Made by a program: the position numbers and the translations under genes. A DNA stretch of 64,000 bases from the NCBI GenBank assembly GCA_047967505.1, contig CM106538.1; one strand, written 5' to 3'. Positions within the stretch are counted from its first letter, which is position 1, and every line of letters begins with the position of its first letter. Under the pieces are notes generated by a model. It made no database searches. It was not told the DNA's origin and saw nothing but the letters and a program-made list of their open reading frames with translations. Source of the stretch: Dipteris shenzhenensis. Taxonomy: Eukaryota; Polypodiophyta; Polypodiopsida; Gleicheniales. Positions 11,701 through 22,600 of the stretch are shown here, piece by piece.

Positions 11701-13577
11701 AAGGGTTAGATCCGCTAATCCTAACCCTTATTTATATATATTCTATCTTTTCAACTAAATCTAGTGTACAGTTAGTCATTTGTGGTGTGCTCTCTAGCTG
11801 TGCCCTCTCTCCTAATCTTCACTCTTCTCCTCTCCCCTCTTCATATTTTGTCAAAGGAAGGCCTACTTCATGATGTTGATCTTGAGGGAAGGTGTTGAGA
11901 GTTCACGCTCAACATCATGTGATCATGTGTGCATAGCACCATCATGTGATTATATGTGCATAGCACTACGGGTTAGATCCCTTAACCCTAATCCTAAATG
12001 GGTTTGTATATATTCTATCTTTTCAACTAAATCTAGTGTACAGTTAGTCATTTGTCGTGAGCTCTCTAGCTGTGTCCTCTCTCCTCATCTCACTCTTCTC
12101 CTCTCCCCTCTTCATATTTTGTCAGGAACTATAACTAGCTTGCTCTAATACCACATGTCGAAACCAGGGCACTACAGCTAAGCTAAGCTAGGAAGCAAGA
12201 GCAGCTATGCTAAACTAAGACAAAGCTATGGAGGCATAAAGACAAAGAAAGACATGATAAAGAAGCTAAACTACTCAGTCATAGACTCAAGTACAATTAG
12301 GTTACAAGATGGAAGCTTGTACTCATAGAGAGGCTTGGGAGCTTGCTGGATTGCTTTCCATTGATAGAGAATTCACTTATATAAAGTGAAGTACAAGATG
12401 CAAAGTCACCCAACTATATGGGATAATAGAAAAGTGCCACATGGCAACACACACACAAACTACTATAAAACTAGCACTCTAGGTGCCTATAGAAGAGGGA
12501 GTTCTTTGATATTCCCAACAATAGGTGGGGTTGAGGTACGATGACAAGGGATCAAGCATTGAGTCCCCAGGCTGAGTCCTAGACCCATGGATGTGTGCGA
12601 AGTGGGTGGTGGAGCTTGAACTCCACATCCTTCTAAAGCTGCAGCACCTGTCTTTTAAAAAAGTGCATATTCTTACAATGGGTGGGAGGGACAAGGATTG
12701 GCTAAATGGGTATCCATTTGCCAATCAATGGTGGAAGGCCAACTTAAAGATAGTTAGGATTTGTCTGTAACTTGAGAGAGAAACTAGGATGAAGGTGGAA
12801 AGGGGATGTGTAGTCCATTAACAGATGGTGTCCCATGATGGGATTTCAATTGACTCACGGCTTGAGCCAATGGGATCCCTTGATCCCGTTCTCATTGTTG
12901 ATTTGAAGATGCTAGGCGGCATAACAGATATGGTCCCAAATCCCATCTAGATCATAGTCTGTACTCTTAGATACTAGGATCTGCAGTAGTTAGATCCTTC
13001 AACATCAACCATTACAAATCTTCTACATTTGTAAATGACAAGGTTAGATTTCTTGAAATCATTTGGGCAAACAAATTGCTTGTCCTTCACACGACATAGC
13101 GGGCATCTACCACAATTGTATCCAATGTGATGCCACTCAGAATCTCCCTTAGAACGTAGAGCGTCAAACTTGGTTACCCTTGTTGAACATGGTGAGGATC
13201 CAAGTGGCCGACAGACTAGATGTTCACCTAGCACACAAGGTCATCTATCTCCATAAAGCAATGCTCCAGCAGGACCACATTTGAGGTCATTCAAAGCTTG
13301 CTGGGCTAGGTCAAAGTCTATGTGTGTTTTATAGCAACACACTTTCTTGTCTTGAGTCTCTTGATATACCAGGGTTTACAAAGCTCAAACCTCCTTTGCC
13401 CAATCCTTATGTAAGGGCTCTCAACCATAAAGCATAGATATAGCTCAAGTCTGCTCATCCAACAAATAATAAAAAATAAATTGAAAACCTATGCATAAGA
13501 CACAACCAACATGGTGTTTGCAGGCTGCAACCAGCATGGTGTTATTTCAACCATTGTGCACTATTTGCTTGCAAAAT

Positions 13578-13621
<44 letters not shown>

Positions 13622-16600
13622 GTGCGCGCGGCATGGTAGCATGGCTCATAAATGAGCATAGTCTTTCAGTACAGGAATCCCCTATGGATTAGGAAAGCAG
13701 TGTGTTACAACTAGAGATCATACATACAATTGCGTGGCTCAGTCAAGGGATTCAATATGCCTTGTCTTTGCCAGAAGATGGCTGTAGCCATCTTTATTGC
13801 CTTGCAATCTAGGCAGCCAAGTCCAGCCTGGCAATGGAAGGGAAGTTTTGATCTGTTTGTTGGCCTCCTTGGTAGGCATCTAACTTGATATTATTGTTTA
13901 CAGCCTACAAGGGCTGGTCTCCACAGCACCCTACTGGATATCTGTTTTTTTGTATCTGATTTTTTCCTAAGATTAATATATTGGCTCTTTTTCGCCCCCA
14001 AAAGGTGACAACTGCCCATGAATTTGATAAAAAAGGTATCGATCCATGATGATGGTATTGCTTCATTTGATTTTATTAACTAGCGAACTATTCCTTTGCA
14101 GATCCCAAATTTCTGATTTTGTAAGTGCCATACCAATGCACTCTGAATCACGGGCTAATCTTTTGAAAAAACAAGTACCATGATAGGTGACTGGCTTTAA
14201 ATAGCCTCACAGGTTTTTGACCTTGTCAAGAAAAGTTCTGTTCACCTCATCATCCATAATTGATAACTGCCACATTTCAAAATTACGATGAGTCTTTTTT
14301 TTGGGAATCCACATGGTATGAAGGTCTAGAAAATTCTGCTATAGATTCTTTTGAGTGAGTATCATAGCATAATAAGACAAGAGGTCCCATTACTTTTATA
14401 GCTTTTTTAAAGGCTTACATTTTTTTCATATCCTCATGTGCAAATACTGAAATGTAGTTACTGTATATCTTTAAGGATGGCTGCATAATTATTTTTGGGT
14501 GGAAGTGCACATACAGGTTTGGCCTCTGTTAGGAGTACTTTCTTGTAATGTAGGACAGATAATTCTAGGAGAGTTTGCTTTCTGATGCCACTGCACATAG
14601 AATCGTACAATAGTAAATAGAACCTTACAATAGATGTGTGAGGCATATTACAGCAACCAAGTGGGTGATTTTTTATAGCATTTTATGAGCTTGCATAAAG
14701 CTTCTGCTGAGGTTCGCTCTGATAGGGCTTGCCTAGTGGGTTATTTGCGTCCAAATGGTATAATGATATTTCGTTTATATGCTCTGATGCATCATGTGTA
14801 AGCCGCATGTTGGTTTTGCATCTCTTGCATAAAAGTATTCAAAAGTGAAGTTTTAGTCAGAGAGACTTACTACATTCTCGTTAATGATGGTATACATGCT
14901 GCAGGATGGTCGTGTGAATACGTTTTATTCTACTCCATCTATATACACTGATGCAAAATTTGCAGCAAATGAAACATGGCCTTTGAAGCTCAATGACTTT
15001 TTCCCGTAAGTTTACCAAAAGAATTTGAGGTGTGTTTGTGGATTTTCCATTTTCATTATCCTGGTATGTATCCTTATGCCTTCAGAGCAAAATGTCACGC
15101 TTCAGGTATGCAGACTGTCCACATTGTTATTGGACAGGATACTTCACCAGTCGGCCAGCTCTAAAGAGTTATGTGCGAATGATGAGCAGCTATTATTTGG
15201 TGAGTTCTCTTACTTATTTTTGTGAGGACTTGAATATTTACATGCTGAGTTGGAGGCACTATTATCAAGGGCCCACATAATCCTTCATGTTTAAAAAATC
15301 ATTCCTTGGGTAGACTGCCAGACAGCTAGAAGTTCTAGTGGGCAGAAAGGCATCTGGGCCAAATACAGACTCTCTGGGGGAAGCGATGGCTACAGCTCAA
15401 CATCATGATGCTGTCAGTGGGACAGAGAAACAACACACAGCCAATGATTATGCAAAACGTCTTGCTATTGGGGCTGCTGAGGTAAAATATTTTATTTGAT
15501 TGTATTTATAGGCCTTTGGAATTGTAAAATTTGAATTGAAATTCAACAAAAGCAGTGTTTCAAAAGTAAATCTTCTCCTTTAATTCCACAAACATTCCTT
15601 TAAAAGCCCTGCTGACAGTGTTTCTAGGAAGCACTATTTCCATCCTTGAAAATTTTCTGGTCAAGTGCATAGACTAAAATTTAGTGTAACACTAGCATAG
15701 AGCAGCTCTTGACATCATGGGTGTGGGTCATGTTTCATTTAATTTCCAAGTCGTAAATCTCAATATCTCTAGGGTGTGTGGTTTATGGTAAGAGCATAAA
15801 AGGAATTTTCTCTCAATTAGTGCAGTCTAAATGCCCATTAAGCTTCATAATGGTAAGTGTAAAATCGAGGACCCTTCCAAGGACTTTGCAGAGGTTTCCA
15901 TAGGCACAAGTGCAAACCTCCTTTATTCTGCAACATATTTAATTTCTGTCACATCTAATAGTGCACTGTCTTCCAAGATTCGATCATATGTGTTCTCGCA
16001 GTTTGGCATATATGGACACATGTGCCAAGCCAAAGGTTGTTCAATTGGTAGAGTTGTTAACTCAGCTGCTTACGTTTTAGTTTCTCCACATTTAAGAATA
16101 AAACTAAATGATGGGGAAGTCAAATTCATTTTCATGGGTGTAGCGCTGAAAGCAGGGGCTAGCTTTGAAATCCCATAGTTTTAAAAATTATCATTGGCCA
16201 AGATGTTGTGTTCAAAGAAAGTGAGAGCATGCAGTCAACTGGGTACATGACATGACACTCCGCTTGACATAGAGCTTAATGTCTGCCAGATATTTCGTCG
16301 CATGCATTTTTTTGGGATATAGCTAAAGCAAGGGCTAGCTTTGAAATCCCACAACTTAGAAGAGTCAGCCACGATGTTGTGCGCGAAGAGAGAGAGCAAG
16401 CATCCAAGTGGTTACATGAGCATGGCACTCCACTTGACATAGAGCTTGATGTTTTGCTAGATATTCAGCCATGTGCATTTTCATGGGATAGCTTGAAAGA
16501 AAGGGCTCCTTTTTTTTTCTCAAAAATATAACTTCATTAAGTATGAATGAAGACCGCAAGGGCAAGCTCTAATGCGGGAGTACATCATGCCATGCATGAG

Positions 16601-19600
16601 AAAAAACCAGCTCAAAACGAGCTAACAAAAATCCAAGGTGGAGGCTGAAAGTGCCACCTCAACTCTGAAAAAGAATCACAGAAGAAAGGAGATCCTCTCC
16701 AAACTCTGAAAAAAGTACCTCTCTTGGCAGTGGCTACTCTGGAGCATCCCCGCATGCTCTTCAGATGGCCACCAATGTGTGTATTGTATTAGTCCACATG
16801 CTGGCCATAGATTGGAAAGGGTGAACTTGGGGACCCTCCATCGCCTCCGTACATCTGGCCCTCCAAATATGCCAAGCTGCAATGCTAGCAAGAATCTCCC
16901 ATGATGTGTCCATCGAGGCATGAGTAGCTCTGAAAGGAGTGAAGGGAACATCTTGGAGAGAACAAGACTCCACAGAGTGTCGTCGTATAACGAAGGTTGC
17001 GTCTGAGTCATGTCCGTTGAAAAGCACATGAGGGCTAGTAAGAGATAACCATGCCACTGATCCCCAAGTCAGGAAGAAGGGTGCTCTATGAAATATGCTA
17101 AAAATCCTAGCAACACACTTCCAAATCATCCTCACCTATCCGCACTCCCCGAGGCAATGCTGAACTGACTCAATTGCTGCGTGGCATCGAGGACAAGTAG
17201 GGTCAGCCTTGAACCTGGATCTCCACGGGTTTTATTGCTATCCCTTTATGCATAAAAAGCCAAAAGAAGAGAGTGATCTTTCTATTCCTTAAGGATTTCG
17301 AGAGCTTCCTCCAAAAGTTTTTCTTCACCTCTGCAGAATCTAAAAACTATCCCAATGAGGAGCTCTGGAGGGCCTCCAAACTCTACTGCTAAGTTGAAAT
17401 CTCCTAGCATTTCTGACTATGTAATGAAAGAAGGGGATGCTCTTCTCTCAGTGCCCTTTATCAATCCACTCCCACTCCCCTGGGTCCCACTGCTTACCCG
17501 ACTTGGAATAATCCGTGACATCCAATTTGTGTTCTTGAATCATGATAATATCAATGGGCCCCCCAGTAACACCTGGATGAAGTTGGTTACGAATCAGCTG
17601 CCTACTGTGGCAATGGCGGTGAGGTACACCTAGGAGGCCCTAAATGTTCCTATTGACAATCCTCATGGGCGAGAGGAAGATGCTGGATGAAAAACCCTAC
17701 CCGACCTGGTAGCGATGGAGATATCCCTCTCCTGGAAAAAATTCTTCCTATCACGAGGAGGGAAGTCAACTAGGGAAAGCACTCCCACATCTGCAAAAGG
17801 GAAAGCTCTATCCATGGTGATCTGAACAAGGTGCTTCCCAAGGGTAGAGGGTACAAACTTCTCCTCTAACTCAAACTCTGCCATGTCTGCCAGAATTGCA
17901 AAAGAATTCTTGAATGATGCTTCTGGCGCGCAAGTGTGTGGAGGATCCTTGCGGATAATGGAGTAGAAGCGATAATCCCCATGCCTCTGTCAAGAGGTGA
18001 AGAAGTAGGAGCAAAAGAGAAAGGGGACTGTTGATGGAGCTCGGCCATAAAGTAGCATTAGCATGTAGTAAGGCATAGGCTTTAGCAACGGCTTGCTTCA
18101 TAGAAGAAAGCTCCTTCACATGAGCATTTGAAGGAATAGGAACACCCTCATCAGCACAAGGAACTAGGACAAGAATATCTCCTGCCTGTAAGGGAGGATC
18201 TGTGGCACCATCAGTAGCCTTGTGAGGCGGAATTGGCTCAACAACTCTGACTGGCACCCAACGAGGAAAGCACATTGAGGTGCATTATCACTATGTGCGG
18301 GAGAAGGTTTTACTAGGTCTTATTGATCTAGTTTATGTCAGCACAAAGGATTAGGTAGCTGACATATTCACGAAGGCATTGGGCGTCCAGAAGCTGCGCA
18401 AGTTCAGAGACCTGCTTGGTGTGTAGGAATTGGGATTGAGCTCAAGGGGGAGTGTTGAGATATCGAGCTCCACTGATGATATGCCAGGGTGACCGTTGTG
18501 CATTTATGTCACCGACTTGTTAGCTGCAGATGCGGTTGGTACACCGCCCATGAATAATCTGGAACAAAACGTGCTGAAGGTCTCGTTCGTGCTGTAAAAG
18601 AAGGTCTAGGGAGAGAGGGTGTAGCGGACGGTCTTGGGCGAGAGGTGGAAGGTCTAGCAGCGCGAGATGTGGTAGGATGTGCGGTAGATCTTGAAGTAGG
18701 TCCAACCGAGGTGATGCTATGAGGCGCTACACCCGTGGACCTTTTAGGCATTTTCTTTTTTCTCTTCCTTGGGCAATCTCTAGCAAAGTGCCCACGGGTT
18801 TTGCAAATCCTACACTGATTTTGTCTCCTAGTGATCTCACCTCTCTGCCCGAAGAATAAGCCATCCGAACATTGGAGCATGATGTGGTCATCTGTGATGT
18901 TAGGGTCGGGGACAATGACCCTAACACGTGGTACCCCGTCCGACCTGGCAGCCTTTGTTGCCGAAGAAGGCATCTCCGGGAAGGGGGGGGATGTCGGTGA
19001 CCATCCCGAAAGCGGCTCAAATGGAATATAAGAGTCGATGGTACACCTGAGGGAGGTCGGGGAATTTGAGGAAGAGTGAAATCGTCCGGCTATCCTCCTC
19101 CACAAGGTCGAAGCCCAACAAGAAGGGCATCAAGAAAATCCTCCTGGAGCTCAGAGCTAAGGGACTAGACTGAAGCACTGTAGCTACTGCGTCCGGGGAG
19201 TAAAAAACAACCTGGAAGAAACCTCAACCAAGCGGACGAACATTTGTGAGGTGCCTTGCTAGGTCTCCAGGTAAAGCGGATAGTATCCAATCCCTGGCCT
19301 GTAACTTGGAGGGGTGGGACCCATGGATGTGAGCAAAGAGTGATGTCAAACTCTCTTGCTCTGTATCTTTTCTGAATTGCTGCAACTCATCTTTTGAGAA
19401 TGTAACGGTTTTCATGGCCAGTGGAAGCGGGCGAGGATTGGCTGAAGGCTGAGCCATTGTCGATCGAGATGGGAAGGCCGACTCGAACACAATAAAGCTC
19501 CCTCCACTCTATATGCTGCTTGAGCGAGTAAGGGAAAGGGAGGGTAAGGCTAAAGAGATGAAGGGAGGGAGGAAGGGGCAGGGGTGAAAAGAAAGGGAGA

Positions 19601-22600
19601 GGGCGAAGAAGAGAATGAGGAGGAAGGAGGGGCTGAGGGGAAGAGGAGAAGGCAGCCGGGAGAAGAAGGAGAAGAATCCGGGGGAAGGGAAGGAGGAGGA
19701 ACCAGCCGGGGGCGGCAGGAAGAGGGAGAGGTGTGGAGAGGCTGCCGGGGGGCGGAGAGGCGGAAAAGCAGGCGGGGGGGGGGAGTTTGCTGGCGATGGT
19801 GGCAGGAGGGCTGCCAGCAGAGGTGGGGGAAGGGAGGGGCCAGGGGGAGGGTAGACAGGGTAGGGAGGAAGGGGAGGGTAGACGGGTTAGGGGGGAGATG
19901 GAGGGGACAGTTGGGGGTAGGAGAGGGGGAGGAGAGGCTGCAAGGGGGGAGAGGAGGAGGAGAGGGTAGGGGCTGAGAGGGAGGAGGGGAGGGGGGGGGG
20001 GGGTGGGCGCTTGCTGAGAGGGAGGGGGAGGGGCTGGCAGAGGAGGAGAGAGGGCAGCTAGAGGGGGAGGCAGCTCAGAAACGGCTGCTTTGAAAGTTCC
20101 CATAGATTGCTAAATCCACCTTGTGAAGGAACATGGGCAACCATGTCACTTCAGGTACCCTAGGTACTCTCACTTACTCTGAGTACTTTAATCATTCCAT
20201 TGAGAGGGAATTGAAAGATGGAATGACCTTGCAGGATCTTGTAGGTTTGGACAACATCGTTTCACTTCTGGTTTTATCACCAAATTTTTTCCTTTTCTTT
20301 TTGTTGGGAGGTAAGGGGACATTTAGTGTGTGAGCTAACACTTGTAGTTTCATTTGTAATTCAGCTGAGCTGCTCATTGTGAAATGCAAGATTTTCACGC
20401 TTTCTTACTTAAACTTGCGCTTGTCTCCTTTCAATCATCTAATTCCTCTTCATGGAATGGATCAAATGAATACATGTTGGTTGTTTTCTGCAAAATTGGA
20501 CTTCGGCTGGTATTTTTGCTCTGTATCTTTTATCAATTAGTGTGCTTTAGTTTATGGTCAGTCAATGAGCTTGATGAATTGCTTGCTAGCCTTGAAGCTG
20601 GAGATTTCTACCGCATAAAGTGGATTGTGGGTTTCTAGAGCCCTTAAGAATGCCAAATTTATAAGGTAAGGATGGAGTTTGGTTCAAAATATCCTTTGTT
20701 AAGAGCACACGATTACATGATTGCAATAACTTCCTCTTCCTTAACAGTACAATGATTTGGTTGGTCTTCAAATGTACATAATGACTATATCTTGTTTCTT
20801 TTGCTAAACTCAAAATTTTACACAATTGCAAGGGCCACAGAGACCTAGCCTATCTTCTAGCTTCATTCGTGTCCTTGTTTTAGCACCTAATTAATGAATA
20901 AGAGAAAAAAAAGTCATAATCGAGTTTGTATCTCTTGTACTGTTTTCCAGATCTCCAGATATTTTAGGCACAATCTGATTTGTTCTGATTTATTTTCTAA
21001 CATAATTGTAGGTTTTCATGAGCTTTTGGTAGTGTTGCAAATTTTGAGCTTTTCTAATTCACCATTTTTGGACATTTTAGGCAGAGACTGTGATGAATTT
21101 TGCTTTTGGCTGTTTGGTTGAAACTACCAAAAGCAGCAGATGTGATAATACAAGTACAGTTTTCGAGCAGGTATGTGTAATAGGCATCCTGCCTTCTATG
21201 AGACTAGGGATATTTTTTCTTTTTGAACAAGCATTTGGACCTAATGAGAAGTGGTTGTGATGGACCTCACTGCGCTGTATGACAATAAGGAAAGAACTGT
21301 GACGTTTCTTGGCATATTATGGAAAAATAGTGAAAAGTAGACAAGTGGAGGGAGGTATTCAGGATGAAACCTTTAGTCCTAAGCAATTTCTTCGAATAAG
21401 TTGGGAACTATTATGCATGTGATATGACCTGAGCAACCGAAAAATAATACATTACAAGGACTGAGAGGGACTGAACATGGGGCCTGGGAAAAGGGAGGGA
21501 AGCAAGAACATGGAATGAGGTTGTTTTGACTGAAGCACATCCAGGAAAGGGGGCAGGGGGGCTGTGTCCTCAAGTCCATGACTTGCCCTCCTTTTGTCTT
21601 GCATGCGAGATGGAACCTCTTTCTCCGTCTTGAATTGGCTTCATATTGTTTCTTTCCTCCTGCATCACCCTGCCTGTGTGTCGAATCTTCCTCTGAATCA
21701 ATAGCTACCCCCTTTCTCCTGCTTGCTATAGAGAATTTTCTTCTTCCTTCCAAGACTGCACCCCCTCTTTCCTCCACTTCTTCCCCTATTAGCTCCCCCT
21801 CAGGACAAACCGCTCTTTGTGTATAGATTTCTCTTAGTACATCTATCCCCTCTCTTCCTAGTCCCCAGCTAGCTGCATAGTCCATCTCTGTTGCCTCTGC
21901 ATGATCTCCACCCCCTCCTTTTTTTGGCCCCAGCTGGCTGCAAGCTCTATCCCTGCCATCTCTCTTGTTGCCTCCACATTCTCTCTGCCACCTACTTGCA
22001 CATCTCTGCCCCCTCCTCCCTGTGCCCCCTTGCTGCCTGTACCCCCCCCCATTATTTTGGCACCTCCCTCTCATCACCCATGCATCCCTTTTTGTTCTTC
22101 CTTTTCCTTTCCTCCCACCCTGTGCCCTTCACCTCCTCCTCTCTGCCTTGCCCTGCTCCAGTTCCACCGTTGATGCTTTCCTCTTTTCCTTGTACCCCTA
22201 GTTACCTACTTCTTGATTGCTTTCTTTAGGAAAATCTGATCAAGCATTTACTGATGCTGTAGCACACATTCGTTCTCTTTTATTCCATTGGGGTTGAGAG
22301 TTTAGAGAAGATTCAATGGATGTTGGTTATTTATTGTGTAGATAATTCTTTGGCATCCAGTGGTGAAGGAGGACTGTATTTCTTCGAGTTTGGAGGGGTT
22401 CTCCCTTTTTCTCGGAGGTTGCTACCGGATTGAGATTGTTGGAGAAGTGAAAGGAAAGCATGAAGCTAAACACAAAATGAGAGAATGCATTAGAATGAAG
22501 AAGGGTGAGGTCCATATGTAGGCACCTCTACACGAGCCACCAAGCTCCACAATCATCTCCTCAATCAGCTCCTAGAATCTCTCAATCATCCTATGTGGCA

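Larger units (their letters stand above)
9463..12124 (+). mobile_element. Non-coding LTR element with three LTRs, TSD GGAAC
   Basis: LTR copies lie at 9463-9698, 11595-11853 and 11893-12124. The outer pair is flanked by GGAAC at 9458-9462 and 12125-12129. A primer-binding site follows the first LTR. A purine tract (gagggaagg) precedes both the second and the third. Between LTR 2 and LTR 3 is only a ~39-bp remnant of the internal 3' end. The 1.9-kb internal region has no retroelement protein. It fits a LARD/TRIM-type non-autonomous element with a tandem LTR, probably made by recombination. It is nested in gag-only element 1. Confidence 0.9.
7493..12520 (-). mobile_element. Gag-only LTR retrotransposon 1 (TR-GAG-like), TSD ATAGG
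   Basis: A 367-bp LTR (7493-7859) and a 365-bp LTR (12156-12520) are flanked by the 5-bp duplication ATAGG at 7488-7492 and 12521-12525. Read on the minus strand, the 5' LTR is at the right and is followed by a primer-binding site. Next come a leader, one gag ORF (8167-9033), and a purine-rich tract next to the 3' LTR. Without the nested element at 9463-12124 the body is only ~2.4 kb, with no protease, RT or integrase. It interrupts ORF1 of LINE copy 0. Confidence 0.92.
5015..12760 (-). mobile_element. LINE copy 0, minus strand, truncated and interrupted
   Basis: Non-LTR element read right to left. ORF1 N-terminus at ~12526-12760; DUF4283-like ORF1 segment ([10 protein letters not shown]) at 7184-7487; zinc knuckle-like [13 protein letters not shown] near 7010-7050; ORF1 C-terminus 6459-6698; degraded endonuclease ~5800-6200; RT-distal parts at 5471-5689 ([14 protein letters not shown]) and 5014-5214. 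The reverse transcriptase core is missing. The gap 7493-12520 is an inserted LTR element. The 3' end (poly-A, hairpins) is absent. The copy is thoroughly dead. Confidence 0.8.
16507..20090 (-). mobile_element. LINE copy a, minus strand, internally deleted
   Basis: From the 3' end: poly-A (T run at 16507), 3' UTR with hairpins, C-terminal region 16676-17135, zf-RVT-type finger ~17140-17280. A junction near 17357 then joins directly to an endonuclease fragment ([20 protein letters not shown]) at 17360-17560. ORF1 C-terminus is at 17663-18275, ORF1 zinc knuckle and DUF4283 part at 18509-19490, and a polypyrimidine 5' UTR at 19500-20090. The RT domain and most of the endonuclease are missing. It is inserted in a copy of the 16136 repeat. 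Confidence 0.85.

Noticed and set aside
12974-13234. Minus-strand Cys-rich frame ([12 protein letters not shown])
   Set aside because: It resembles a zinc-binding motif, but the frame is short, no neighbouring coding signal exists, and I know no matching family.
16030-16090. tRNA-like phrase ttcaattggtagagttg
   Set aside because: It looks like a tRNA A box/D arm, but no acceptor stem, anticodon arm or B box (ggttcgaa) follows.
19387-20103. 238-codon Pro-rich minus-strand frame
   Set aside because: It overlaps the polypyrimidine LINE 5' UTR and runs into ORF1 sequence in another phase; a composition artefact.
21379-22077. 232-codon Gly/Arg-rich minus-strand frame
   Set aside because: It lies across a CT-rich intronic tract with loose repeats; no domain and long competing frames on the other strand.
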